From: Modicisalibacter xianhensis
GTDB taxonomy: Bacteria > Pseudomonadota > Gammaproteobacteria > Pseudomonadales > Halomonadaceae
Length of the DNA stretch: 64,000 nucleotides
Reading direction: 5' to 3'
Assembly (NCBI RefSeq): GCF_900113605.1
Contig: NZ_FOPY01000013.1
Coordinates: 79,305 to 143,304 of the forward strand
Each line of letters begins with the position of its first letter. Within the stretch, counting starts at the first letter, position 1. This document shows positions 50,119-59,084 of the stretch, one piece after another. Position numbers and translations under genes: made by a program. The notes under the pieces were generated by a model. The model was given only the letters and a program-made list of their open reading frames with translations, searched no databases and was not told the origin of the DNA.

Positions 50119-50151
50119 GCCTTTCTTCTGCCTCGCAGTTCTTTCGGACAA

Positions 50152-50898
50152 TCAGCCCATGAACTGGCCGCCGTTGATGTCCAGGTTAGCACCGGTAATG
50201 AAGCCGGAATCGCGGTGCGCCAGGAACGCCACGGCACGCGCGATCTCTTCCGGTGTTCCGTAGCGCTTGACGGGGATCGTCTCGCGAATCGACTCGCGGA
50301 TCTTTTCGGGAATCTTCATGATCATGTCGGTGGCAATGTAGCCAGGCGACAGCGTGTTGACGGTAATGCCCTTGGTCGCGGTTTCCTGAGCCAGGGACAT
50401 GGTCAACCCGTGCATGCCCGCCTTGGCGGCGGCATAGTTGGACTGGCCGAACTGACCCTTGCGCCCATTGATGGAGGAAATATTGACGATTCTCCCATAG
50501 TTGGCCTCAAGCATGTCCTCGATCACGCAACGACAGGTATTGAATACACTGTTGAGGTTGGTGTCGATGACTTCGCGCCACTGCTCGGGGCTCATTTTCT
50601 TGAGCGTGGTGTCCCGGGTAATGCCGGCGCAATTGACGAGTACGCTGACGGGGCCATGCTTTTCGCGAATCTCGCGCACGCCGGCCTCGCAATCTTCATA
50701 GTCGGTCAGGTTGGTTCCGGATAGAACGATGTTGTCATAACCGTCGGCGCGCTGGTCTTCGAGCCAGGTTTTTGCCTTGTCGGGGTTGTGGTAGCCAGCC
50801 ACGACCAGATACCCCTCCTTGGCCAACTCGCGGCAAATGGCCGTACCGATGCCACCAGTACCGCCGGTTACCCACGCCACGGGTGCTGTTTGTGTCAT
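50152..50898 (-). CDS. phaB: Acetoacetyl-CoA reductase
   Basis: 248-residue short-chain dehydrogenase giving (R)-3-hydroxybutyryl-CoA for PHB. NADPH site VTGGTGGIGTAIC, NAG motif VNCAGITRD, catalytic Ser in NISSINGRKGQFGQ and YxxxK in SNYAAAKAG. The GRKGQFGQ(S/T)NY stretch is characteristic of PhaB/PhbB. Start at 50898 follows GGGGGAG; longer frames are rejected. phaA and phaC are not in this window. Confidence 0.92.
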   Translation of the reverse strand: MTQTAPVAWVTGGTGGIGTAICRELAKEGYLVVAGYHNPDKAKTWLEDQRADGYDNIVLSGTNLTDYEDCEAGVREIREKHGPVSVLVNCAGITRDTTLKKMSPEQWREVIDTNLNSVFNTCRCVIEDMLEANYGRIVNISSINGRKGQFGQSNYAAAKAGMHGLTMSLAQETATKGITVNTLSPGYIATDMIMKIPEKIRESIRETIPVKRYGTPEEIARAVAFLAHRDSGFITGANLDINGGQFMG

Positions 50899-51016
50899 AT
50901 GTTCTCCCCCTGAGTTATGACGATTGCGCTGAACGAAGAAGATGGCCTTCTGCGAGTGCCACCACCCTCCAGTCAAGTATGGTCCAGTTTCGCTGGGCTG
51001 TGCGAGTATTCAACAC

Positions 51017-51044
51017 TTGACTTGGGGCAAGATTTCCTTATAAT
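51017..51044 (+). promoter_or_regulatory. Promoter of the initiator tRNA gene
   Basis: TTGACT (51017-51022), 16 bases, perfect TATAAT (51039-51044), 16 bases before the mature tRNA 5' end. Confidence 0.85.
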
Positions 51045-51060
51045 ACGCAGCACAATCTGA

Positions 51061-51137
<77 letters not shown>

Positions 51138-51143
51138 AATTTC

Positions 51144-51176
51144 AAAGAAGCCGATCCATAGGGTCGGCTTCTTTCG
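51144..51176 (+). terminator. Terminator of the tRNA-fMet gene
   Basis: AAAGAAGCCGA / TCGGCTTCTTT stem with a 9-base loop, followed by CGTTTC; 7 bases after the CCA end. Confidence 0.8.
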
Positions 51177-51230
51177 TTTCATTCACTTGATTAAAGTCGC
51201 TAGTGACAGAACCACACGTTAACCACGTTA

Positions 51231-52040
51231 TTACCGTGTCAACGCTATCACCGGTCTTTCGTCATCGGCCGACCGCCCCAAAACCGACGCCCCGACACCC
51301 AGTCGTCCTATCCCGGGAAGTTTGAGCGCGGGCGCGGCATAGTCGATACCGAAGACGAGCCCCAGCAGGTTGACCTCGATCCCCTCGTCACCCGCCACTA
51401 GAATCCCGAACAGACCAGCCAACGAGATTTGGTAGCCGCTTTCGCTGGGCGTCTCGGCAGTCCAGCCATCAAGCAAGTAATCCTTACCGATTGCCGTGGG
51501 GGGAAAATGCACGCGCAGGCCGGGAACTTGGCGGATGACCCAAGCCGTGAAGGTGTTGCTGTTGGGTCCAGGCCAGATCCGGTATTCGCCGGCACGCGGA
51601 TAGGCGGCGGCGGCCTCTGCGATAGACGCAATGAGCTGCGTGGCGGCCGCCCCGCGATAGTCGGCAAGCAGTTGCGGTGGATTGCCATACCAGGCCCGGT
51701 CCGGGTTGCGCTGTCGCGACGTGTGCACTGCTCCGCGCCAGCGGGTAACTTCATAGACATGATAAAACGTTGCGTCTTGGGACTTGGTCGCGATCCAGGT
51801 GTGCACCCCGAAAGCGCCTCGCCAATTGAAGGCGCGTGCTGCATAGACCTGCACGATGGCCTCGCGGGCCTGCTCGGGTAACGGCGCGAGCCCCGCCGTC
51901 GAACGATCCGCGGTCGACCAGTGGCTATCCAGATCGATGCTCGGCCCGGCCAGCATGACCAGAGGCCCTCCCAGCAGGAGAATGCCGATCGCTCCCATCA
52001 CGACAAGACTGCGGAAACCAGCGAACAGCCAACGTTTCAT
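51231..52040 (-). CDS. DUF3750-type membrane-anchored protein of unknown function
   Basis: 269 residues. An N-terminal signal or membrane anchor (LVVMGAIGILLLGGPLVMLAG) is followed by a soluble domain with FGVHTWIATKSQDATFYHVYEVTRWRG, GPNSNTFTAWVIRQVPGL and a C-terminal Gly-rich LFGILVAGDEGIEVNLLGL. I recall this pattern as DUF3750. Probably faces the periplasm. Start at 52040 follows AAGGGGGCGG. Divergent from cnoX. Confidence 0.75.
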   Translation of the reverse strand: MKRWLFAGFRSLVVMGAIGILLLGGPLVMLAGPSIDLDSHWSTADRSTAGLAPLPEQAREAIVQVYAARAFNWRGAFGVHTWIATKSQDATFYHVYEVTRWRGAVHTSRQRNPDRAWYGNPPQLLADYRGAAATQLIASIAEAAAAYPRAGEYRIWPGPNSNTFTAWVIRQVPGLRVHFPPTAIGKDYLLDGWTAETPSESGYQISLAGLFGILVAGDEGIEVNLLGLVFGIDYAAPALKLPGIGRLGVGASVLGRSADDERPVIALTR

Positions 52041-52116
52041 GTACCCGCCCCCTTGAATCCTTGCCGACCGGCCCGCATCTGGTGTGACATACCCACTTTC
52101 AACAGGGCCAAGCGTT

Positions 52117-53049
52117 ATGCCGATAGTCGACCCCCGTACCGGAGCCCCTCTCAATACGCCCGAGGCGTCGCAGCAACCGAGCGGCACACAGGCCGACCCG
52201 TCGAGCTATATCGTCGATGTCGACATGTCCAACTTCCAGCAGGTCGTGCTGGAAGGTTCGGTCAAGACACCGGTCCTGCTCGACTGCTGGGCCCCGTGGT
52301 GCGAGCCCTGCAAGAACTTGATGCCGGTACTCGAGAAGCTCGCCCACGAGTATGCCGGGGCGTTCGTCCTGGCAAAGCTCAACATCGAGGAGCATCAGCA
52401 GATCGCGGCGCAACTGGGCATTCGCTCGGTTCCCGACGTCAAGCTGATCATCCAGGGGCAGCTTTACGACCAGTTCCAGGGCGCCCTGCCCGAGCGGCAG
52501 ATTCGTGAATGGCTGGCCCAGTACATCGAAGCACCTCAGGATGCGCCGGCTAGCCCCGAAGAGCAGGCCGAAGCCGCCCTCACCGCCGGCGATGCCGCCT
52601 CGGCACGCGCCATCTACCAACAACTGAGCCAGGAATATCCCGATCACTACGATTATCAGATCGGACTGGCCAGTGCGGTACTGGCCGAGGGTAATCCCGA
52701 GGATGCCCGGGCAATTCTTGACAACCTGCCGCCCGAACATCGCGATGGCGCCAAGGCACGCGGCGTGCGTGCCCGCCTCGAGTTCGGCGAGGAAGCCCCC
52801 GGCGCCGAGGAGTTGGCTGCCCTGGAGGGCCGCGATGACAGTGAAGCCCAGTATCGCCGTGCCCTGCGCCAGGTCGCCGACGGTCAATACGAAACCGGCC
52901 TCGACGCCCTGCTCGCCCTGATGAAGCGCGACCGCGCCTATGGCGACGATGCGGCACGCAAGACATTGTTGCGCGTATTTGATGCTCTTGGTGCCGATCA
53001 CCCCTTGACCGTGACTTACCGGCGCAAGCTATTTGCCCTGCTGTACTGA
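52117..53049 (+). CDS. cnoX: CnoX/YbbN thioredoxin-TPR co-chaperone
   Basis: 310 residues: thioredoxin fold (about 30-145) with WAPWCEPCK, Cys62 and Cys65, then a C-terminal TPR region. CnoX protects substrates from oxidative aggregation and hands them to GroEL. E. coli CnoX lacks the CxxC pair, whereas this version keeps a redox-capable CEPC, as in several other proteobacteria. Start at 52117; an in-frame 11-residue extension is possible. Confidence 0.9.
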   Translation: MPIVDPRTGAPLNTPEASQQPSGTQADPSSYIVDVDMSNFQQVVLEGSVKTPVLLDCWAPWCEPCKNLMPVLEKLAHEYAGAFVLAKLNIEEHQQIAAQLGIRSVPDVKLIIQGQLYDQFQGALPERQIREWLAQYIEAPQDAPASPEEQAEAALTAGDAASARAIYQQLSQEYPDHYDYQIGLASAVLAEGNPEDARAILDNLPPEHRDGAKARGVRARLEFGEEAPGAEELAALEGRDDSEAQYRRALRQVADGQYETGLDALLALMKRDRAYGDDAARKTLLRVFDALGADHPLTVTYRRKLFALLY

Positions 53050-53074
53050 GGCGTTAGCGATAGCCGAGGCTTGA

Positions 53075-53099
53075 GCAGTGGGCCCAACAGGCCCACTGC
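53075..53099 (+). terminator. Hairpin between convergent cnoX and patB
   Basis: Perfect 10-bp stem GCAGTGGGCC / GGCCCACTGC with a 5-base loop, located between the two stops. Confidence 0.6.
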
Positions 53100-53115
53100 C
53101 TATCCTTGCTTCTGG

Positions 53116-54267
53116 CTACGACCTACCAAGCACTGTATCGAGGCGCTTTAGTGCCTGCTGCAACTGGGCGGTAGACGTTCCGAAGTTCAGGCGCACGAAA
53201 CCGGGCCAGCCAAAGTCGGCGCCATCCGACAGGGCGACCTTGGCGCGCTCGAGCAACGCTCTCTGGGGTGATTCGCCCAGCCCCGCTTCACGCAGGTCCA
53301 GCCAAGCCAGGTAGGTGGATTCCGGCTCCCGGTAACCGACTCCCGGCCACTGCGCGACATGCTCGCCGAGACAGGCACGATTGTTGCGCAACACGTCAAG
53401 CAACGCCTGGCGCCACGGCTCGCCCTCTCGATAGGCGACCTCAGCGGCCAGCAGGCCCAGCACATTGACGTCCGGTACCAAGCCGCGTATGGCCTCCTGC
53501 AATCGTCGCCGGAGACTGCCATCAGGTACCACGGCACAAGCACAGGTCAAGCCCGCGGTATTGAAGGTCTTCGAGGGCGCCCATAGCGTGATGATCCTCT
53601 TGGCCAAGTCGGGAAACGCCGCCGCCAAAGGGCGGTGTCGCTCGCCCTCGAGGATCAGGTCGCAATGCAATTCATCGGAGACGACGATCAGGTCGTGGCG
53701 TTCCGCCAGATCGGCGATAATCGCCAACTCATCATGATGCCAGACACGCCCGGTAGGGTTGTGCGGGTGGCACCATAACAGCAGGCGGGTTTCCGGCGTG
53801 ATGGCGGCTTCCAGCGCTTCGCGATCGAGGCGCCAGCCCTCACCGTCGGAAACGGGTTCGGCAAGACGCGCGGTCTGCGCCAGGCGCCCGGTGCGTTCGG
53901 CGACCTTGAGAAACGGCGGATAGATCGGCGTGACGGTGAGCACCCCGTCGCCGGGCTCGGTCAAGGCCAGGCTGGCCAGATGCAGCGCCGGTACCACGCC
54001 TGGCAGCCACAACTGCCAGCCCGGTTCGATCGGCCAGCGATAATGCTGCTGACTCCATTCGCACAGCGTCCGACGCAGACTGTCCGGCGTACGTCCATAC
54101 CCGAACACCCCATGCGCGACCCGCTCGCTCAGGGCATCGACGATGGCCGGCGGCGACGCGAAGTCCATATCGGCAACCCACAACGGCAACACATCCGATG
54201 CATAGCGCTGCCATTTCTGCGATGGGTACTGGCGGCGGTCAATGGACGTGGCAAAATCGAAGCGCAT
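53116..54267 (-). CDS. PatB/MalY-type C-S lyase (cystathionine beta-lyase family)
   Basis: 383-residue fold-type I PLP enzyme. PLWVADMDF near 28-36 and WCHPHNPTGRVW are PatB/MalY signatures; the PLP lysine is in WAPSKTFN (Lys233), preceded by VSDELHCDL. Cleaves C-S bonds of cystathionine or related thiols. No regulator is adjacent. Start at the ATG with family-like MRFDFATSIDRR. Confidence 0.9.
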   Translation of the reverse strand: MRFDFATSIDRRQYPSQKWQRYASDVLPLWVADMDFASPPAIVDALSERVAHGVFGYGRTPDSLRRTLCEWSQQHYRWPIEPGWQLWLPGVVPALHLASLALTEPGDGVLTVTPIYPPFLKVAERTGRLAQTARLAEPVSDGEGWRLDREALEAAITPETRLLLWCHPHNPTGRVWHHDELAIIADLAERHDLIVVSDELHCDLILEGERHRPLAAAFPDLAKRIITLWAPSKTFNTAGLTCACAVVPDGSLRRRLQEAIRGLVPDVNVLGLLAAEVAYREGEPWRQALLDVLRNNRACLGEHVAQWPGVGYREPESTYLAWLDLREAGLGESPQRALLERAKVALSDGADFGWPGFVRLNFGTSTAQLQQALKRLDTVLGRS

Positions 54268-54308
54268 GGTCTCTCCATGTCGAAACTCTGTGATCCCTAA
54301 GGAAGAAC

Positions 54309-54734
54309 ATGCCTGAAAGCCCCTTTTATGCCAAGGCCATGCGCGGCGGGTCCCGCCTGGTCGGCCATTGGATGCTCATTGGCCAGGCCGATCCCGACCG
54401 ACTGGCGCAGATTCTTGCCGACACGGCCCGCCTGGCCAGCCTCGGCGATCCCGAGGAGACGCCCAGCGGCGTCACCTTGCGCGAATGGAGTCATGAGGGT
54501 CAGCCACCGTCATGGGCCATGCGCAGCGCGTTATTCCTGCTGGCACAGATACCCTCGCGTCCAATTCCCAATGACGATCTCGAGGCCTGTGCGTGGGCCT
54601 ATTGCTGGCTGCGCAACCGCAGCTTCGAGACCTTCGAGCAGGCATGCGAGGCGCTGCCCGATCACCTGCAAGCGCCCTTGGCAGCACCCCTCGAGCAGGC
54701 CTGGGCCGATCAGCAATCCCAGCGTCTGATATAG
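54309..54734 (+). CDS. Hypothetical protein (141 residues)
   Basis: Soluble, Ala/Leu/Trp-rich helical protein (MPESPFYAKAMRGGSRLVGHWMLIGQ...), preceded by AAGGAAG. No recognised family or motif. Codon use resembles its neighbours. Divergent from patB and upstream of a membrane protein gene. Confidence 0.7.
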   Translation: MPESPFYAKAMRGGSRLVGHWMLIGQADPDRLAQILADTARLASLGDPEETPSGVTLREWSHEGQPPSWAMRSALFLLAQIPSRPIPNDDLEACAWAYCWLRNRSFETFEQACEALPDHLQAPLAAPLEQAWADQQSQRLI

Positions 54735-54801
54735 TCGGCGTTGCCGACAGGGCCCGTGCCCACGGCAGCCACCTCTGTATTTTCCTGCGCTGGAGTCGCT
54801 C

Positions 54802-55617
54802 TTGGACGTTCCCGTTGCCTGGCAAGTCGCCAAGCTGTTGGTCTCGATTGGAGTCGTGCTTGGCCTGGCAGCCATTGCCGAACGCCTGAGCCCGCGTATC
54901 GCCGGCCTGTTGTCCGGCTATCCTCTGGGCACGGCCATCGCCCTGTTCTTCATCGGTCTCGAGATTTCGCCCGGTTTCGCCGCCGATAGTGCTGTCCATA
55001 CCCTTGCCGGGTTTACTGCGACCCTGGCCCTGGGCGGTGGCTATCTCCTGTGCGGCCGGCGCGAAGGTGTCACTGGTATATTGTCGGGGACCCTGGGGGG
55101 ATTGGCCTGCTGGCTCACAGCCAGTGCCGTACTCGCACAGATCGATTTCGACCGCCTTGGCGGCGCGCTGGTCACCCTGGTAGCGATTGGCCTTTTTCTC
55201 TGGCTCTACCGCCAGGTACCCGACCGGCGAACCGGTGGCCGGGGAAGCCTCTCCTGGGCAGGTGTACTGTTCCGGGCCCTGCTTGCGGCAGCGATCATAT
55301 TCACGATCACCGGCTTGGCTCATGTCCTGCCGCCGGCCTGGGCCGGGTTGCTTGCTGCGTTCCCGGTCACCATGTACCCCTTTCTGGTGATCCTGCACCT
55401 GACGCATGGCCCAGGCCCGGTCGCCACGGTCATCAAGCACTACCCGGCCGGGCTCGGCTCGCTGCTCTGCTATGCACTGTGCGTGTCGTTGGTCTACCCC
55501 ACGCTGGGCCTGGCATTGGGCACGCTGGTCGGTTTTGCCGTCGCCACCGCCTGGTTATGGTTGTGGACGCGCCTGCAGGCGTACTGGCAGCGCTCACGCC
55601 ACCCTGTCGACGCTTGA
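54802..55617 (+). CDS. Hypothetical integral membrane protein
   Basis: 271 residues with about nine hydrophobic spans. The start is TTG at 54802, preceded by GGAG at 7 bases. AERLSPRIAGLLSGYPLGTAIALFF occurs near the N-terminus, and AGLLAAFPVTMYPFLVILHLTHGPGPVATVIKHYPAGLGSLL later, resembling an internal repeat of a (A/S)GLL(S/A)xxP element. Two-fold symmetry suggests a permease-like fold. No family assigned. Confidence 0.7.
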   Translation: MDVPVAWQVAKLLVSIGVVLGLAAIAERLSPRIAGLLSGYPLGTAIALFFIGLEISPGFAADSAVHTLAGFTATLALGGGYLLCGRREGVTGILSGTLGGLACWLTASAVLAQIDFDRLGGALVTLVAIGLFLWLYRQVPDRRTGGRGSLSWAGVLFRALLAAAIIFTITGLAHVLPPAWAGLLAAFPVTMYPFLVILHLTHGPGPVATVIKHYPAGLGSLLCYALCVSLVYPTLGLALGTLVGFAVATAWLWLWTRLQAYWQRSRHPVDA

Positions 55618-55670
55618 CCTAGCGTTTGCTCGGGCGTCATTCTGATATGCCATTCGACAAGGATTCGCCG

Positions 55671-56081
55671 ATGTTCACGCGTACGCTGGAGCCTGCCTTC
55701 TACGACACCGACGCCTTAGGACATATCAACAATACGCGCCTGCCGGCCTGGTTCGAGTTGGCCCGCAACGATCTGTTCCGGCTGTTCACACCGGATCTCG
55801 ACCCGCGCAAGTGGGCGCTGATCATGGCGAGGCTCGATGTCGAGTTCCTGGCCGAACTGTTCTATGGCGAGGATATCGAGATACGTACCTGGATATCGCG
55901 CCTGGGCAACAGCTCTTTCACCGTGACCCAGGAAGCCTGGCAGAACGGGCGCCCCGGGGCGCGCGGCAATACCGTGCTGGTGCACTACGATCACGAAGCC
56001 AAGCGTGCCGCGCCACTCCCTGCCGATGTTCGCCAGGCCCTGGAAGCTCACCTTGTCGATACTGCCGAGGCCGGCGCATGA
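55671..56081 (+). CDS. Acyl-CoA thioesterase (4HBT hotdog fold)
   Basis: 136 residues. The hotdog signature FYDTDALGHINNTRLPAWFELARNDLF contains the catalytic Asp (YDTDALGH). ATG 55671 is preceded by AAGGA at 7 bases and matches the family; the in-frame ATG 55647 is the alternative. Its stop overlaps the ybaK start (ATGA). Substrate unknown. Confidence 0.88.
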   Translation: MFTRTLEPAFYDTDALGHINNTRLPAWFELARNDLFRLFTPDLDPRKWALIMARLDVEFLAELFYGEDIEIRTWISRLGNSSFTVTQEAWQNGRPGARGNTVLVHYDHEAKRAAPLPADVRQALEAHLVDTAEAGA

Positions 56082-56545
56082 CACCCGCCGTGCAGGCGCT
56101 CAAACGTGCCAAGGTCACCTTCGAGCTGCAGGAATATCCGCACGATCCGGCGAGCGCCGCCTATGGCGAGGAAGCTGCCCGGCTGCTCGGCCTAGCGCCA
56201 CACACCGTCTTCAAGACACTGTTGACGAAGGTCGACGGCAAGTTGGCGGTGGCCGTGGTGCCGGTGTCGGCCATGCTCGACCTCAAGGCACTGGCACGCG
56301 CAGCGGGCGGCAAGAAGGCGACCATGGCCGACACTGCCGAGGCCGAACGCGCAACAGGTTATGTGGTCGGCGGCATCAGCCCGCTCGGTCAGAAACAGCG
56401 CCTGGCGACGTACATCGACGACAGTGCCGCCGGCCTTATACAGATGCACGTCAGCGCCGGCCGTCGCGGCTTGGAGATTTCTCTCGCCCCGCAGGATTTA
56501 CTGCGGCTCACCCAGGCATGCCTGGCGCCACTGGCACGCCACTGA
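56078..56545 (+). CDS. ybaK: Cys-tRNA(Pro)/Cys-tRNA(Cys) deacylase
   Basis: 155 residues. VFKTLLTKVDGKLAVAVVPVSAMLDLKALA contains the conserved Lys of the INS/YbaK fold; GYVVGGISPLGQKQRLATYID is the YbaK GG(I/V)SP loop. Hydrolyses mischarged Cys-tRNA(Pro) in trans. Coupled to the thioesterase gene. Confidence 0.93.
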   Translation: MTPAVQALKRAKVTFELQEYPHDPASAAYGEEAARLLGLAPHTVFKTLLTKVDGKLAVAVVPVSAMLDLKALARAAGGKKATMADTAEAERATGYVVGGISPLGQKQRLATYIDDSAAGLIQMHVSAGRRGLEISLAPQDLLRLTQACLAPLARH

Positions 56546-56601
56546 GCCTTTTGCGCTACACCGTTGTCACAGGCCCATAGCCGCCCAGTCGGAGCCAATC
56601 A

Positions 56602-56934
56602 ATGGCCATTCGCTACGATCTGTGGATTTCGCCCGACGATATCGAGCGCCATCGCGCCGTGGAGGCCGACCTGGAGCGTTACTTCATCGAGCGCTTCGCG
56701 GATTACCCGCACATTCGCTTGTTTGGCGACGATCCTTACGATTATGATGCCCCGTTCAATCGCCTCTACGACGTCCTGATCGCGCGCGCCAACGACTACT
56801 GCGAGCGTGAGTGGGGCTATGTGCCCACCCCGATTCAGCTCAACCAGGCATTCTTTCGCGGCGTGGCACACTCCAACAAATTCCTGCGGGACTCCGGAAA
56901 CGATGCTGATCCAGACCGACCAGACGCCCACTGA
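56602..56934 (+). CDS. Hypothetical protein (110 residues)
   Basis: Soluble, Asp/Tyr/Arg-rich protein (MAIRYDLWISPDDIERHRAVE...). GGAG lies 7 bases upstream. No motif recognised. It overlaps the DUF501 gene by 32 bases, suggesting a fixed pair. Confidence 0.7.
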   Translation: MAIRYDLWISPDDIERHRAVEADLERYFIERFADYPHIRLFGDDPYDYDAPFNRLYDVLIARANDYCEREWGYVPTPIQLNQAFFRGVAHSNKFLRDSGNDADPDRPDAH

Positions 56935-57424
56935 CGCCCAACTGGCCATCATTGCCGAACAACTTGGCAGAGCCCCGCGCGGTATTCAGGCCGTTTCCGC
57001 CACCGATGGTCAGGGTACGCCGTTGGTGCTGCGCATGGAGTCCATCGTCGACGACAAGCCCTTTCCTACGCTGTACTGGTTGAGTTCCGATCTGCTCAAG
57101 GTCGAACTGTCGCGCATCGAGGCCAGCGGTGTGATCAAGCAACTCGAGGCGCGCCTTCAGGACGATGCCGAATTCCTGGCAGCCTATCACCGCAGCCATG
57201 AAGACTACGTGGCCCAGCGCTGGCATTATATGAGCGAATCCTACCGCGAGCAGGCCGAGCGCCAGGACTATACTGCGCTATTTCGCGAGCGGGGCATTGG
57301 CGGCATCGCCAACTGGGATCAGGTGCGTTGCCTGCACACCCAGTACGCACATCACTTATGTGGCAATAACGTCATAGGACAGTGGTTGGATGCCGAATAT
57401 GGCATCATCGACCGTCTGCCCTGA
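56903..57424 (+). CDS. DUF501 family protein
   Basis: 173 residues. [48 protein letters not shown], and the C-terminal [23 protein letters not shown]...VIGQWLD are the DUF501 pattern with conserved Cys/His ([12 protein letters not shown]). It has been linked to Ppx/GppA-neighbouring genes in actinobacteria; function unknown. Start 56903 lies within the preceding gene. Confidence 0.85.
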   Translation: MLIQTDQTPTDAQLAIIAEQLGRAPRGIQAVSATDGQGTPLVLRMESIVDDKPFPTLYWLSSDLLKVELSRIEASGVIKQLEARLQDDAEFLAAYHRSHEDYVAQRWHYMSESYREQAERQDYTALFRERGIGGIANWDQVRCLHTQYAHHLCGNNVIGQWLDAEYGIIDRLP

Positions 57425-57442
57425 AGGATACCGTTCGACTGG

Positions 57443-57467
57443 CGGGCGCCCTTGGGGCGCCCGTTTT
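57443..57467 (+). terminator. Terminator after the DUF501 gene
   Basis: CGGGCGCCC / GGGCGCCCG stem with a 3-base loop followed by TTTT, 18 bases after the stop. Confidence 0.85.
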
Positions 57468-57513
57468 CGTTACCGGGAATGCTACTATTAGCCCTTTCGC
57501 AAGGAGAGACGCC

Positions 57514-58065
57514 ATGCCAAGAGTCTGTGTCTATCTGGGGTCGCGCGAGGGGCACGACCCCCGTTTTCGTGACGCTGCCATCGCGCTGGGACGCGGCATT
57601 GCCGAACGTGGCCTGGGGCTGGTCTACGGTGGTGCCCGTATCGGCCTGATGGGCGCCGTGGCAGATGCGGCCCTGGAGGCGGGCGGCGAGGTCATCGGCG
57701 TCATGCCCCATCACCTCGTCGATCGCGAGATGGCCCACCACGGCCTGAGCGAACTGATTCGCGTCGACAACATGCATGAGCGCAAGGCCAGCATGGCCGC
57801 CCATGCCGACGCTTTCGTGGCATTGCCCGGCGGTATCGGTACCCTTGAGGAATTGTTCGAGGTATGGACCTGGCAATATCTCGGTCTGCATGACAAGCCG
57901 GTCGGCTTGCTCGATGTCGCCGGGTTCTATCAGCCCCTGCTAAGCTTTCTGGACAATGCCGTGGATGCCGGCTTCCTCGCGGCGCGTACACGCGCTCAGC
58001 TCCAGCACGCCGGCACGCCCGACTCGCTGCTGGACAGCCTCGAAGCCCATTTCAAGCCGGCCTGA
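57514..58065 (+). CDS. LOG-family nucleoside 5'-monophosphate phosphoribohydrolase (TIGR00730)
   Basis: 183 residues. [15 protein letters not shown]..., [20 protein letters not shown] and [16 protein letters not shown] carry the PGGxGTxxE motif of LOG/lysine-decarboxylase-like Rossmann proteins. Hydrolyses AMP or cytokinin nucleotides to free base plus ribose-5-P; bacterial role is nucleotide turnover. AAGGAGAG precedes the ATG. Often mislabelled lysine decarboxylase. Confidence 0.92.
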   Translation: MPRVCVYLGSREGHDPRFRDAAIALGRGIAERGLGLVYGGARIGLMGAVADAALEAGGEVIGVMPHHLVDREMAHHGLSELIRVDNMHERKASMAAHADAFVALPGGIGTLEELFEVWTWQYLGLHDKPVGLLDVAGFYQPLLSFLDNAVDAGFLAARTRAQLQHAGTPDSLLDSLEAHFKPA

Positions 58066-58091
58066 GGACACCCAAGGCGCAAGGAGACGCC

Positions 58092-59063
58092 ATGTACGCC
58101 ATCACACTCGACGATCAAGCGCTTGCCTGGAAGGAACAACCGCCCCTTCCCTCCCCCGGTGCCGATGAAGTGCGCATCAAGGTTGCCTGGGCCGGGATGA
58201 ACCGGGCCGACCTGATGCAACGTGCCGGCCAGTACCCGCCGCCACCGGGTGCTTCCGAGATTCTCGGGCTGGAAGTCAGCGGCACGATTGTCGAGAAGGG
58301 GGCGCGTGTCGAAGGCTTCGACACCGGCCAGCATGTTTGCGCATTGCTTGCCGGTGGTGGCTATGCCGAAGAGGTCATCGTGCATCAGGCTCAAGTCTTG
58401 TCGCTTCCTAAAGGCTACGGTCTGCGCGAAGCCGCGGCGCTGCCCGAGGTGTTCGCCACGGCCTGGCTGAACCTGTTCATGGAAGGTGCGCTGCGCCAGG
58501 GGGATCGTGTACTGTTGCACGCTGGTGCCAGCGGCGTCGGGACGACGGCCATCCAACTCTGTCGCGCCTTTAGTCATCCCTGCTTCGTCACCGTGGGCAA
58601 TGACGACAAGCTGCAGCAATGCCTGTCGCTGGGTGCCGATGCCGGTTGGAACCGCCACCAGGGCAGCTTCGTCGAGGCCGTGAAGAACTGGGGCGGCGCT
58701 GACATGATTCTCGATCCGGTGGGTGCCAGCTACTTGGCCGACAATCAGCAGGTACTCAACATGGATGGCCGCTTGGTCCTGATCGGCCTGATGGGTGGCC
58801 GAGCGGCCGAGCTGGACATGGGACGGATGTTGATGAAGCGGCAACGCCTGATCGGCTCGACCTTGCGCAGCAAGACACCCCAGGCCAAGGGCGCCATTCT
58901 CGATGCTTTGCATGCGCATGTCTGGCCGCGCCTGGTACGCGGCGAGCTTCGCCCGTTGATCGACCGCGATTGGCCGATACAGGACGCCCAGCAGGCCATG
59001 GATTATCTGGAAAGCAACGCCAGCATCGGCAAGGTCTTGCTGTCGGTGAGTGGCGAGGGATAG
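58092..59063 (+). CDS. NAD(P)H quinone oxidoreductase, PIG3/zeta-crystallin type
   Basis: 323-residue zinc-free medium-chain dehydrogenase. GroES-like N-terminal domain with WAGMNRADLMQRAGQYPPPPGAS and GLEVSG; Rossmann motif LLHAGASGVGTTAIQL; no structural zinc cysteines. It follows the LOG gene by 26 bases with AAGGAG, so co-transcription is likely. Confidence 0.9.
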   Translation: MYAITLDDQALAWKEQPPLPSPGADEVRIKVAWAGMNRADLMQRAGQYPPPPGASEILGLEVSGTIVEKGARVEGFDTGQHVCALLAGGGYAEEVIVHQAQVLSLPKGYGLREAAALPEVFATAWLNLFMEGALRQGDRVLLHAGASGVGTTAIQLCRAFSHPCFVTVGNDDKLQQCLSLGADAGWNRHQGSFVEAVKNWGGADMILDPVGASYLADNQQVLNMDGRLVLIGLMGGRAAELDMGRMLMKRQRLIGSTLRSKTPQAKGAILDALHAHVWPRLVRGELRPLIDRDWPIQDAQQAMDYLESNASIGKVLLSVSGEG

Positions 59064-59084
59064 ACGGTCGGCGTATCGCTAGCG

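Noticed and set aside
57514..58065. Lysine decarboxylase
   Set aside because: The PGGxGTxxE motif and fold belong to LOG phosphoribohydrolases; the decarboxylase label is a known misannotation.
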